From an uncultured Alphaproteobacteria bacterium (GTDB lineage: Bacteria; Pseudomonadota; Alphaproteobacteria; Methylaequorales; Methylaequoraceae): 64,000 bases of DNA. This document shows positions 17,077 to 31,892 of this stretch, piece by piece (position 1 is the first letter of the stretch; each line of letters starts with the position of its first letter). Made by a program: the position numbers and the translations under genes. The stretch covers positions 1-64,000 of the forward strand of contig CACEWP010000002.1 in NCBI GenBank assembly GCA_902563305.1, in the 5' to 3' direction. Under the pieces are notes generated by a model. It saw only the letters and a list, made by a program, of their open reading frames with translations. It made no database searches and was not told the DNA's origin.

Positions 17077-18144
17077 TTGATCTTTTCAGATATAAAATAC
17101 AATTTAAGGCCTTTAGGGTCAGTCAATAATGAGGTTGGGAAGAATTTATCCAAAAAAGATCAAGCAATCTTTATCCAAGGAGTTTATTTTTCAAAGATTG
17201 AAGTGATTTCTAGGCATAAATTAGTTAAGAAAAGAAAAATATATGGTTTTCCAGATTTTTTTTCCAATTTTAGTCAAAATAAATACGTATGTGAACTTTT
17301 CAATAAGTTAAATTATCAAAACAAAAATTTAAATAAAAATTTATTTAAAAAAAAAAAATTTTCATTATTTGGTATTCTAAATATAACTCCTGATAGTTTT
17401 TCGGATGGTGGAACAAATTTGAATTTATTAGAAGCAATTAAAAATGCTCACAAAATGGTGAAAAATGGAGCCTCATTTATTGATATTGGAGGAGAATCAA
17501 CCAGACCTGGCGCAGACACTGTAAGTGCAGAGAAAGAAATATCTAGAGTGATGCCTGTAATACAAAGACTTAACTGTGATAAAATTGATTTGTCCTTAGA
17601 TACCAGGAACTCTTCCACAATGGAATTTGGTATTATATCCGGTGTAAAAATTATAAATGACGTAAGTGGTCTTATTCATGATAAAAGAAGTATTGATGTG
17701 ATTAAAAAATATAATGTTCCAATAGTTTTAATGCATATGCCTGGCACACCAAAGACAATGATGAAAAAAAATAAATACTCTGATGTAGTATTAGAAGTAT
17801 ATGATTTTTTAGAAGATAGAATAAATTATATAACTCAGCATGGAATAAACCGTGAAAATATTATTGTTGACCCTGGAATTGGGTTTGGAAAGAATTACGA
17901 ACAAAATCTAGACTTGATAAAAAACTTATCAATATTCCATTCTTTAGGTGTGCCTCTAATGCTTGGTGTTTCAAGGAAAAGATTTATTCAGTCTATATCT
18001 AATGAATCTGATCCACAACAAAGATTAGGAGGAACTATTTCAGCTACTCTATTAGCAATTAAACAAGGTATTAGAATACATAGAGTTCACGACGTAAAGG
18101 AAGTAAATCAAGCACTAATGGTTTATGAGAGATTAGTTAATTAA
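17077..18144 (+). CDS. folP: Dihydropteroate synthase with alphaproteobacterial N-terminal extension
   Basis: FolP condenses p-aminobenzoate with hydroxymethyl-dihydropterin diphosphate in folate synthesis. The catalytic barrel starts near residue 96 with LFGILNITPDSFSDGG, then GASFIDIGGESTRPGA, DPGIGFGKN and LGVSRKRFI. The 95-residue extension (YNLRPLG..., IEVISRHKLV) resembles the one seen in alphaproteobacterial FolP, supporting the early TTG start at 17077. No SD is visible there, so the exact start is uncertain. Confidence 0.93.
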   Translation: MIFSDIKYNLRPLGSVNNEVGKNLSKKDQAIFIQGVYFSKIEVISRHKLVKKRKIYGFPDFFSNFSQNKYVCELFNKLNYQNKNLNKNLFKKKKFSLFGILNITPDSFSDGGTNLNLLEAIKNAHKMVKNGASFIDIGGESTRPGADTVSAEKEISRVMPVIQRLNCDKIDLSLDTRNSSTMEFGIISGVKIINDVSGLIHDKRSIDVIKKYNVPIVLMHMPGTPKTMMKKNKYSDVVLEVYDFLEDRINYITQHGINRENIIVDPGIGFGKNYEQNLDLIKNLSIFHSLGVPLMLGVSRKRFIQSISNESDPQQRLGGTISATLLAIKQGIRIHRVHDVKEVNQALMVYERLVN

Positions 18145-19464
18145 TGAAAAAAAAATACTTTGGTACTGATGGAATTAGAGGAACTTTTAATGAATTTCCT
18201 ATAACATCGTCATTTTTCTTTGATTTGACTCAATCTATAAAAAAAACTTATCAAAATATCGAAAAGGTTCTTATAGGTAAAGATACCAGAGAATCATCTG
18301 ACTCTATAGAGTCTGATATTGCTCTAGGATTTAAGAATGTTAACGTGAATTGTTTTTCATGTGGAGTTGTTTCTACACCGATGTTATCTTTCAATACTAA
18401 AGAATTTAATTATGATTTGGGGATTATGATTTCTGCATCTCATAATCCTTTCAATGACAATGGAGTAAAGATATTTGATAAGAATGGAGAAAAACTTAGT
18501 GATAATGACGAATTGAAAATAGAAAAAAATTTAAATTTAACTAATTCTAACCATTCCTTGGAAGATAACTTTAAAACTATTAGGAGTGTGAACTTTTCTA
18601 AATACGAAGAAACTTTAGTAAAAAAATTTTCTGAACTAAATAAATTTAATCAAAAAGTTTTTTTAGATTGTGCAAACGGTTCATTAAGTAAAATTGCTCC
18701 AAAAATTTTTGAAAGATTGAATTTAAATTTTTTATGTTTGGGAACTACCCCAAACGGAGTTAATATAAATAAAAATTGTGGAGCAACATATCCGCTTGAA
18801 CTCTCTAAAAACACTAAAAAAAGTAAATCAAATCTTGGTATCTCATTTGATGGAGATGCTGATAGGGTTATTTTTTGTGACGAGTTAGGTCAAATTGTAG
18901 ACGGAGATTATATTTTGGCAATTCTTGCTTTATTTTTAAAAAATAAAAATCAGTTAAAAAATAGCTTGGTAGTGGGTACAAAAATGTCAAACCTAGGGTT
19001 CAGAAATTTTTTGTATAAAAATAATATAAATTGCCTCCTCTCAAACGTAGGGGATAGGTATGTGGTTGAATTGATGAAGAAAAACAACTGCATTTTAGGA
19101 GGAGAACAATCAGGACACATAATTTTTTCAGAAAATTCTTTTTGTGGAGATGGAATATATACAGCTCTTATGATTATTCAAATCTTAGAAGAGAACAAAT
19201 GTAGTCTTTCAAGTCTATGTAAAAAATTATTCGTAAAAGTTCCTCAAAGGTTAGTAAATTTTAAATTAAAAAATAATCCTGAAGAGATTATAAATAATAT
19301 AAATATAAAAAAAATTTCAGATAAAATTTTAAATTTAAATGATTATGACATTCTTTTAAGAAAGTCTGGTACAGAAAATTTGTTAAGATTAATGGTTCAA
19401 GGTACCTCAGAGAAACAAGTAAATGATTTTATTCAAGAATTTGAATATGAAATTAAAGAAATAG

Positions 19465-19478
<14 letters not shown>
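18144..19478 (+). CDS. glmM: Phosphoglucosamine mutase
   Basis: GlmM interconverts glucosamine-6-phosphate and glucosamine-1-phosphate for peptidoglycan and LPS precursors. The 444-residue protein has KYFGTDGIRGTFN at the start, the phosphoserine loop ISASHNPFNDNG, the metal loop FDGDADRV, the sugar loop GGEQSGH and the phosphate site LRKSGTENLLRLMV. A second hexose phosphomutase (61144) is clearly distinct. It overlaps folP by 1 bp. Confidence 0.96.
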
Positions 19479-22119
<2,641 letters not shown>

Positions 22120-22139
22120 TTAAATAATTTCCAAATATT

Positions 22140-23966
22140 ATGTTTTTTCTATCTGATGAAATATTTATTTATTTAAGTCTCATTATGGTTGTAATGAGCA
22201 TGATTTTTTATGCGCTAGACTATTTATCTATTGTTATAAAATCAATAGTGATTCTTACATTTTTACTTATTTTTTTTTCTTTATTTCCATTTATTGATAA
22301 TAGTGGACAAAATCTTCTAAATCCTCAGGCCATACTGAGAGGATTTAGTAATACTTCGTTGATTACAGTTTTATGTCTATTGATTCTAGGACAAGGAGTT
22401 GTTCAAACAAGAGCATTAGACAACGTTTTATCTAATTTAATGAGGTTTTTTCCTGATAAACCAAACTTAATTATAATCTTATGCCTATTTTTTGTTTTAA
22501 TTCTGAGTGCATTCATTAACAACACTCCTGTAGTGATTATTTTCATTCCTATTCTGCAGGGTATTATTAAGAATATGAACTCTTCTTTGGGAAGGTTTCT
22601 AATGCCACTAAGCTATGTTGCGATTTTAGGAGGAATGACGACTCTTATTGGATCAAGTACAAATTTATTGGTGTCAGATTCTTTAAAAACAATTTCAAAT
22701 GTTGATTTAGGTTTTTTTGATTTTACTTTAGCAGGGTCTATAATTGCCTTCTCGGGTTTTTTATACGTAATTATTTTTTCTAAGTTTAAGATATTTCTAA
22801 AAGATAGGTCACCTACTGCTAATGAATTACTTAATGATAGAGAGAATAATTTTATAACACAGGTAATTATTAATGAAAATTCTGATTTAATTGGAATAAG
22901 TACAGTTGAGGGAAAGTTTCCAGGTCTAGAAAAAATAAAAGTATTAATGATTCAGAGGGGGGAACACGCTGAACATGGTCCTTTTGAGGGACTTATCTTA
23001 GAGAGAGGGGATATTCTTGTTGTGTCTATAAGTCGTGAACAACTTACAGAAATACTAGCCAAAAATATTGTTTCTTTAGAACATACTCAAAAAGACAATG
23101 AATCTTTAGAGGACCAACTTATTACAGAAGCAATGGTAACTCCATCATCTAGCCTAGTAGGAAATACAATTGAAAATGTTAGTTTTAGATATAGATACAA
23201 TTGTTTAGTAATTGGCTTGCAAAGAAAGTCTAGAATTATAACAAAACAAATGGGAGAGCTACCGTTAGAGCCTGGTGATACTTTATTAATTCAGGGTAAT
23301 GCTGAGGTGATTAAGAACTTGAGGACACAAAGCGATCTTCTTCCAATGGAATGGGCCACTTCCGAGATACACAATAAAGAAATAGCTAATAAATCATTAT
23401 TAATTTTTCTTACTGTCGTATCTTTGGGAGCATTTGAAATACTTCCACTTGTTGTTGCTTCTTTATTAGGAGTAGTGTCAATTCTTTTCTTCAAAGTTTT
23501 GAATATCAGACAGGTTTTTAGGAGTATTGATAATAATCTTCTACTTTTAATTGTCACATCTTTGGCTCTTGGTCAAGTTATTCAGGTAACAGGAACTGCA
23601 AATTTTTTGTCTGAAATACTCTTACAAATTTTAGAAGGGTCATCCCCAATGACAGTTATTTTATGTTTTTATATATTTGTTTCAATTACTACAAACTTTA
23701 TTTCTAATAATGCATGTGCTGTGTTATTTTCTCCAATAGCTATTGATATAGCTGATAAATTATCTGTTGACCCAAAGACTCTTGCTATTGCTCTGATTTT
23801 TGCTGTAAATACTTCTTTTTTAACTCCATTAGCATATCAAACAAATTTATTGGTGATGGGACCAGGTCATTATAAATTTATTGATTACGTAAAATTTGGA
23901 ATTCCATTAACAGTGTTATGTTGGATTATCTTTTTTATTACATTCCCGATATTTTATAAAATATGA
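22140..23966 (+). CDS. SLC13/DASS-family transporter with TrkA-C regulatory domains
   Basis: The 608-residue membrane protein consists of an N-terminal permease half (LSAFINNTPVVIIFIPI and GGMTTLIGSSTNLLV, the sodium/anion-binding hairpin with the S-N-T signature). Next come two soluble TrkA-C/RCK-C-like domains (about residues 225-400, e.g. VLMIQRGEHAEHGPFEGLILERGD), then a C-terminal half repeating the motif (FISNNACAVLFSPIA, LTPLAYQTNLLVMGPG). Such proteins import sulfate, dicarboxylates or other anions with sodium. The substrate cannot be told from sequence. The downstream gene serC overlaps by 4 bp. Confidence 0.85.
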   Translation: MFFLSDEIFIYLSLIMVVMSMIFYALDYLSIVIKSIVILTFLLIFFSLFPFIDNSGQNLLNPQAILRGFSNTSLITVLCLLILGQGVVQTRALDNVLSNLMRFFPDKPNLIIILCLFFVLILSAFINNTPVVIIFIPILQGIIKNMNSSLGRFLMPLSYVAILGGMTTLIGSSTNLLVSDSLKTISNVDLGFFDFTLAGSIIAFSGFLYVIIFSKFKIFLKDRSPTANELLNDRENNFITQVIINENSDLIGISTVEGKFPGLEKIKVLMIQRGEHAEHGPFEGLILERGDILVVSISREQLTEILAKNIVSLEHTQKDNESLEDQLITEAMVTPSSSLVGNTIENVSFRYRYNCLVIGLQRKSRIITKQMGELPLEPGDTLLIQGNAEVIKNLRTQSDLLPMEWATSEIHNKEIANKSLLIFLTVVSLGAFEILPLVVASLLGVVSILFFKVLNIRQVFRSIDNNLLLLIVTSLALGQVIQVTGTANFLSEILLQILEGSSPMTVILCFYIFVSITTNFISNNACAVLFSPIAIDIADKLSVDPKTLAIALIFAVNTSFLTPLAYQTNLLVMGPGHYKFIDYVKFGIPLTVLCWIIFFITFPIFYKI

Positions 23967-25033
23967 GACTACCTAAAATTAATAAACCTATAAACCCTAG
24001 ATTTTCATGCGGCCCAACTACAAAGCCGAGTGGTTGGGATTTAAAAAAAATAAACAATAAATATCTTGGTCGATATCATAGAGCAGATGATGTAAAAGAA
24101 TTCATTCAAAATCAACTCAACAGAATAAGAAAAATCTTAAAAATTCCCAGTAATTTTAAAATCTTTATTTCACCAGGTTCATGTACAGGAGCAATGGAAG
24201 CGGTTATATGGAGTTTTTTCGGAAGAAGAGAAATTACTTGCCTGATTTATGATTATTGGGGAATGGAATGGTACAACGATCTCAAAAAATTAAATTTAAA
24301 AATTGATGCTAGAATTTCACTTGATGGTTCGATTCCGAGCTTAGATAAAATCCCATTACAAAATGATTTGCTATTTGTATGGACTGGGACAACAATTGGT
24401 ATTTCATTAAATAATTTAGAATTCTTAAATTCAAAACAAGAAGGATTGATTGTTTGCGATATCAATTCAGCAGCCTTTATTTATGATATTCCTTGGAAAA
24501 AAATAGATATTTCAATTTTTTCATGGCAAAAAGCACTAGGTTCAGAGTCTCAGCATGGTATTGTTGTTATGAGTCCGAAGGCAATAGAGAGACTTGAATC
24601 CAGACCTATTCCTAAAATTTTTGATTTTACGAAAAATAATTTTTTAATAAACACACCCTCATTATTAACAATCTCAGATCTAGAATTATGTTTAGATTTA
24701 TATGAAAAAAATGGTGGTTTAATCAGTAGTAATGAAATCTCGATGGAAAATAAAAGAGTTTTTGATAAATGGGAAGAGAATAATAATTTTGTTAAATATT
24801 TTGTAAAAGAAAAAAAGTATCAGGCAATAACTCCGGTTTATATGATTTTCAAGCAAAAAATCTCGTATGAAGAAATTTTTAAATTTTTAAGTTTTAACGA
24901 AATCGCATTTGATATTAGGAATTATAGAAAGACTATGCCGGGAATCAGAATTTGGACAGGACCTACAATAAAAAAAAATGATTTAATTGCTCTTACAAAT
25001 TGGCTAGATTGGTGTTTTAATAATTTTGAGTAA
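23963..25033 (+). CDS. serC: Phosphoserine aminotransferase
   Basis: SerC transaminates 3-phosphohydroxypyruvate to phosphoserine. The 356-residue protein opens with RFSCGPTTKPSGWDL and carries LGRYHRADDVKEFI, ISPGSCTGAMEAVIW and the PLP-lysine segment FSWQKALGSESQHG, all as in the alphaproteobacterial subtype. It is normally followed by serA. Here hisZ follows after 3 bp and no serA is present in the window. Confidence 0.92.
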   Translation: MRLPKINKPINPRFSCGPTTKPSGWDLKKINNKYLGRYHRADDVKEFIQNQLNRIRKILKIPSNFKIFISPGSCTGAMEAVIWSFFGRREITCLIYDYWGMEWYNDLKKLNLKIDARISLDGSIPSLDKIPLQNDLLFVWTGTTIGISLNNLEFLNSKQEGLIVCDINSAAFIYDIPWKKIDISIFSWQKALGSESQHGIVVMSPKAIERLESRPIPKIFDFTKNNFLINTPSLLTISDLELCLDLYEKNGGLISSNEISMENKRVFDKWEENNNFVKYFVKEKKYQAITPVYMIFKQKISYEEIFKFLSFNEIAFDIRNYRKTMPGIRIWTGPTIKKNDLIALTNWLDWCFNNFE

Positions 25034-25036
25034 CAA

Positions 25037-28345
<3,309 letters not shown>

Positions 28346-28354
28346 AATTACGCT

Positions 28355-28382
28355 ATAATACTTAAAAAAAAACAAATTGCAA
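28355..28382 (-). promoter_or_regulatory. rpoH promoter, probably giving a leaderless mRNA
   Basis: On the minus strand TTGCAA (28382-28377), a 16-bp spacer and TATTAT (28360-28355) form a good sigma70 promoter. Only nine bases separate the -10 from the ATG, so initiation is expected within about three bases of the start codon. That would leave no 5' UTR and no Shine-Dalgarno sequence. Confidence 0.6.
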
Positions 28383-28395
28383 GAATAAAATGAAT

Positions 28396-28432
28396 ATAAG
28401 ATGAACAAATTATTATTTTTCGTTCATCTTAT
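28396..28432 (-). terminator. Strong hairpin between rluD and rpoH, probable rluD terminator
   Basis: ATAAGATGAAC (28396-28406) is an exact 11-base inverted repeat of GTTCATCTTAT (28422-28432), with a 15-base loop. In the minus-strand RNA it is followed by ATTCATTTTATTC, a broken U-tract. It begins 12 bp after the rluD stop and ends 14 bp before the rpoH -35, so it most likely ends rluD transcription. A regulatory role for rpoH is less likely because the rpoH promoter lies downstream of it. Confidence 0.6.
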
Positions 28433-28443
28433 GAGAATTTTAT

Positions 28444-29430
28444 TTAATTTTCTGATAAATTTTTTAATAATCTGATGAAATCCCTAGGTAATTTAGAATT
28501 GAAAGATAAATATTCATTTTTAATGGGATGATAGAAACCAAGAAAATTAGCGTGTAAAGCATGTCGTTGAGGTTCTATAAAATTTTTTAATAAGAAATTT
28601 TTCAAATCATTTGGAAGATTTAGATAGTAATTATTCCTACTATATTTTTTATCTCCGATTATAGGGTTGCCGATGTGGCTCATGTGAACCCTGATCTGAT
28701 GGGTTCTTCCGGTTAATAGCTTACATTTAACATGACTTATTTTTATTTTCTCATTAATTATAAATGAATTGAGTAATGAAAACTTTGTAATAGCAACTTT
28801 ACCTGCATCTGATGAAGTAACTGTCATTTTTTTTCTGTTCAATTTTGACCTTGCAATATTTGTTTCTATGACTCCTTTTGGATTAGTTAATTGATTCCAT
28901 GTCAACAAGTTATATTCCCTATCAATAGATTTATCTTTAAATTGTTTTGATAAACTATTGTGGGTAATGTCATCTTTAGCAAAAACTAATAGTCCACTTG
29001 TCATTTTATCAATTCTATGAACTACTCCTGGTCTTAATACACCTCCAATTCCAGAAAGATTTTTACAATGGGATAATAACGCATTTACTAGAGTATTATC
29101 CTTATTTCCTGCTCCAGGATGAACAACTGTTCCAGCATTTTTATCTATAACAATTAAATTATTATCCTCATATATAATATTAAGATTCAATTTTTGAGGA
29201 AGTAATTCATACTTTTTTGGTTCAGGAATTAATAATGAGAGTTCCCCTGATTCTTTTAATTTAAAAGAGGGTTGGTTTATAACTTTTTCATTAAACTTTA
29301 AAAAACCATCTATAATTAACTGCTTAAGGCGATTTCTTGATAAGTATTTAAATTTTTGAGAAATATATACGTCAACTCTTTTATCTAGATCATTGCTAGT
29401 TACAAAAATAGATATATAATTTGGCTTCAA
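28444..29430 (-). CDS. rluD: RluA-family 23S rRNA pseudouridine synthase (RluD-like)
   Basis: The enzyme isomerises uridines in 23S rRNA. The 328-residue protein has an N-terminal S4 domain (RNRLKQLIIDGFLKFNEK) and the catalytic segment GVVHRIDKMTSGLLVFAK, with the catalytic Asp in HRIDK-x-TSG. TGRTHQIRVHMSHIGNPIIGD follows. The start is TTG at 29430, supported by AAGGA nine bases upstream. It begins exactly at the first base of the divergent gene's ATG. Confidence 0.92.
   Translation of the reverse strand: MKPNYISIFVTSNDLDKRVDVYISQKFKYLSRNRLKQLIIDGFLKFNEKVINQPSFKLKESGELSLLIPEPKKYELLPQKLNLNIIYEDNNLIVIDKNAGTVVHPGAGNKDNTLVNALLSHCKNLSGIGGVLRPGVVHRIDKMTSGLLVFAKDDITHNSLSKQFKDKSIDREYNLLTWNQLTNPKGVIETNIARSKLNRKKMTVTSSDAGKVAITKFSLLNSFIINEKIKISHVKCKLLTGRTHQIRVHMSHIGNPIIGDKKYSRNNYYLNLPNDLKNFLLKNFIEPQRHALHANFLGFYHPIKNEYLSFNSKLPRDFIRLLKNLSEN
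29393..29420 (+). promoter_or_regulatory. Promoter inside rluD for the downstream DUF6476-like gene
   Basis: TTGCTA (29393-29398), a 16-bp spacer and a perfect TATAAT (29415-29420) lie within the 5' coding part of rluD, on the opposite strand. Nine bases separate the -10 from the ATG at 29430, so the transcript should be leaderless or nearly so. Confidence 0.55.
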
Positions 29431-29717
29431 TGAAAAGATTCCTTAAGTTTATTGTATTTTTTTTTGGATTTTTAATTTGTTTACTTTTACTTATTACAAT
29501 ATTTACTATTTATTATAAATATTTTAAACACAATTCAGAAAATATTAATTTTTTAAGATTAAAACCTCAAATTGAATTATTTTACGATGTAAAAGACTTT
29601 CATATAGAGGGTAATAAGTTACATTTACAACTTGAAAATAAAAATGATAGTAGTCAAATTATACGGAGTTATAATATTAAAAAAGGCAATTTATTGTCTG
29701 AAGTAGAAATAAAATGA
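29430..29717 (+). CDS. Small single-span membrane protein, DUF6476-like
   Basis: This 95-residue protein starts at the ATG at 29430 rather than the TTG at 29421. It has one membrane helix (FIVFFFGFLICLLLLITIFTI) and a C-terminal domain ending SYNIKKGNLLSEVEIK. That ending matches the layout of the small DUF6476 proteins found beside rluA-family genes in Alphaproteobacteria (helix, short domain, ending in G-x-L-x-x-E-V). Function unknown. It overlaps the next gene by 4 bp, so the two are probably co-translated. Confidence 0.6.
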   Translation: MKRFLKFIVFFFGFLICLLLLITIFTIYYKYFKHNSENINFLRLKPQIELFYDVKDFHIEGNKLHLQLENKNDSSQIIRSYNIKKGNLLSEVEIK

Positions 29718-30169
29718 TTTCGAAAACTTTATTACTTTTCCTCAGCACTTGGATAATTGAAAATACTGAATTTAAAGAAAAGATTGATAGTCCAAACCTT
29801 TTTAAATTATCTCAAAAAGAAATGGCAGATAAGGCATGTTTTTCTTCATATAATTGTAGAGTTAAAGCTTACTATGTAAAAGATAGTGGAATTTTTTACA
29901 TTGACCAACTCGAGCCTGAAAAGAATGTTTGTGATAAATCAATAATTCTTCACGAACTAATTCATCATTACCAAAAAAACAATGATAGATCATTTGATCT
30001 TGATGAAAAAACATTATGGACTCTTCAGGAAAGGCAGGCAATTTATTACCAAAATCTCTTTCTAATTTCTCAAAAGCGTTTGAATAATAATAAAGGTCCA
30101 GAAAATGTTTTACAGTGCGAGGGTGGATCTTATTTGGATTTACAATATAAGTACAATGATTCAAAATAA
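29714..30169 (+). CDS. HExxH protein, putative zinc metallopeptidase (DUF6647-like), copy 1
   Basis: The 151-residue protein has a zincin-type motif, ILHELIHHYQ, and a downstream acidic helix TLQERQAIYYQNLF that could supply the third zinc ligand. Two cysteines precede the motif (KACFSSYNC) and one lies just before it (NVCDKS). The N-terminus is mildly hydrophobic, but a signal peptide is not clear. A paralogue with the same plan lies at 55264. I believe this corresponds to the uncharacterised DUF6647 family. The substrate is unknown. Confidence 0.6.
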   Translation: MISKTLLLFLSTWIIENTEFKEKIDSPNLFKLSQKEMADKACFSSYNCRVKAYYVKDSGIFYIDQLEPEKNVCDKSIILHELIHHYQKNNDRSFDLDEKTLWTLQERQAIYYQNLFLISQKRLNNNKGPENVLQCEGGSYLDLQYKYNDSK

Positions 30170-30201
30170 TTTTTTATCTTAATATAATAGAAATATGAAT
30201 C

Positions 30202-31014
30202 GTGAAGAAATTAACTTGTGAACAGCTATCGGAGAAAGTATTTAAAAAAAAGATTTTTAGAGGTGAAGTTTTTGTAATCAAAAATTCAAAAGAGATTGCT
30301 AAAATTACTCAAATCATTCAAATGTATTTCCTTTATATTTTTAATGTAAATATAAAAAATAGTGGAAAAAAGCAATTATTATTAAAAGATCAGAACAACT
30401 TGTTTTTTACAATTTTACAGAACAGAGTTAAGAGATGTAAATCGATAAGAAAATACTTTACTAAATTTTTAGAAAATATAGGTTTCAATGTTCAAGAAAC
30501 TTATATGGATCTCATAACATTAAGATTCAGTCCCAGTAACGGAGAAGATTCTCTTGGTACTTTAAATCCTGTAAAAGCACACAGAGACACTTGGGCCTCA
30601 AACTTGTTTCACCAAATAAACTTTTGGTTTCCGATTCATAAAGTTACAGACAAAAACTCTATTTTTCTTATCCCAAAATATTTTAATAAAAAAATAAGTA
30701 ATAATAGTGGTATTTGGAATTATGCTTTTTATAAGCAAAAAAAAAACTATCCTTCAACTCCAATCACTAACGAAAATTTTTATAAAAACGAAATCCTAAG
30801 ATTTTCATTAATTAAAGGAGAAGTGTTATGTTTTTCAGGTCATCATTTACATGGAAGTAACTTAGGAAATTGTGAAAGATTTAATCTGGAGACAAGGGTT
30901 GTATGTAAAAATGACAATAAAAAATATAAGATTCCTAAGAATTTAGATTCAGAAAATAAAATTGAGAAAAAGAAATGGTTTAAAAATTTAGTTTCTGGAA
31001 AAAGTTATACTTAA
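30202..31014 (+). CDS. Putative 2-oxoglutarate/Fe(II) oxygenase (phytanoyl-CoA dioxygenase-like)
   Basis: The 270-residue soluble protein contains H-x-D in KAHRDTWASN (His127, Asp129), a distal histidine in FSGHHLHGSN (about His217) and a following Arg (ERFNLETR) that could bind 2-oxoglutarate. Together with INFWFPIHK and IFLIPKYF this is the layout of the PhyH-like double-stranded beta helix. The start is GTG at 30202; a nearby ATG is out of frame. It converges with blh, overlapping by 4 bp. A role in carotenoid or retinal modification is possible from position but not shown. Confidence 0.55.
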   Translation: MKKLTCEQLSEKVFKKKIFRGEVFVIKNSKEIAKITQIIQMYFLYIFNVNIKNSGKKQLLLKDQNNLFFTILQNRVKRCKSIRKYFTKFLENIGFNVQETYMDLITLRFSPSNGEDSLGTLNPVKAHRDTWASNLFHQINFWFPIHKVTDKNSIFLIPKYFNKKISNNSGIWNYAFYKQKKNYPSTPITNENFYKNEILRFSLIKGEVLCFSGHHLHGSNLGNCERFNLETRVVCKNDNKKYKIPKNLDSENKIEKKKWFKNLVSGKSYT

Positions 31015-31892
31015 TTATTCTTTGTAAAATTTATTAATACAATGTGTGAAATAGTAAGAGATGATAGTCCAATCACTACATAACTCAATGCTAAAGTATT
31101 AACAGAATCATAAAAGAAAAAGAAAATCAAAGTAAAAAATAGCAGAGTCAGTAATGTCATTGGGATAGTTTTTAAAATTAATTTAGATGCTTTTAATTGT
31201 AAATTATTTTTTTCTTCAATTAGATGACGGGTAGAATGAAGAAAACAGAAATATATAAAAAAAGAAAATAGTGGTTCAAAAAACCAGAAACAGAAAAATA
31301 ATAAGAATATTTCTATTGCTAAAATTCTTTGTTCTTGTGATTTAGTAATCGAATTCAGATTTTTTACGAACCACACGATTATAAGCAGGACTACAAGAAA
31401 ATAAATGTAATTAAAGTAAAGACTAACACTAGATAAAAAATTAGTTTCAACAAAAAAAAATGAAAAAATTTCAATTGATCTTTCTAAATGAAACTTAAAA
31501 GGTAGAGTTATAACTATCATTCCTCGTATAAAAATTTCCATTAAATTTTTTTTTGTTATGCTGTCACTAATTCCGAAATGTAAAGCTGACAAAAATAAAA
31601 ATAATAGAAAAACAAAATTAGGAAAATTTATCCACATAATAAAGAAAATTAATGGAATGGTTATATACGCTATCAAAAAGAATATTGTTTCTAATTTATT
31701 TTTTATAATTCTTTTATGTTTAGCGATTGAAATATCCAAACTACCATGGGCTAAACCAGGCCAAAGAAGCGGTAAAGAAAAAAGTAAGATTTGATTTAAA
31801 TAGTGCCCAGTAAGATCATTTTCGTAAAACTTAATGATTGGAATCATTATAACAATTGTATAAAAAAATAACTTTGTCTCTAGTTGCTTCAT
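31011..31892 (-). CDS. blh: Beta-carotene 15,15'-dioxygenase, Brp/Blh family
   Basis: Blh cleaves beta-carotene into two retinals, the rhodopsin chromophore. The 293-residue polytopic membrane protein carries the iron-binding histidines of the family: PGLAHGSLDI (His49), SALHFGISD (His105) and FLHSTRHLIEE near the C-terminus. It is the last gene of the rhodopsin-crtEIBY-blh run and abuts crtY with no gap. Confidence 0.93.
   Translation of the reverse strand: MKQLETKLFFYTIVIMIPIIKFYENDLTGHYLNQILLFSLPLLWPGLAHGSLDISIAKHKRIIKNKLETIFFLIAYITIPLIFFIMWINFPNFVFLLFLFLSALHFGISDSITKKNLMEIFIRGMIVITLPFKFHLERSIEIFSFFFVETNFLSSVSLYFNYIYFLVVLLIIVWFVKNLNSITKSQEQRILAIEIFLLFFCFWFFEPLFSFFIYFCFLHSTRHLIEEKNNLQLKASKLILKTIPMTLLTLLFFTLIFFFFYDSVNTLALSYVVIGLSSLTISHIVLINFTKNN

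Noticed and set aside
28346-28408. N-terminal extension of RpoH in the ORF track
   Set aside because: The region contains the -35/-10 promoter and the encoded residues (Phe/Tyr/Cys-rich) do not match sigma32 N-termini.
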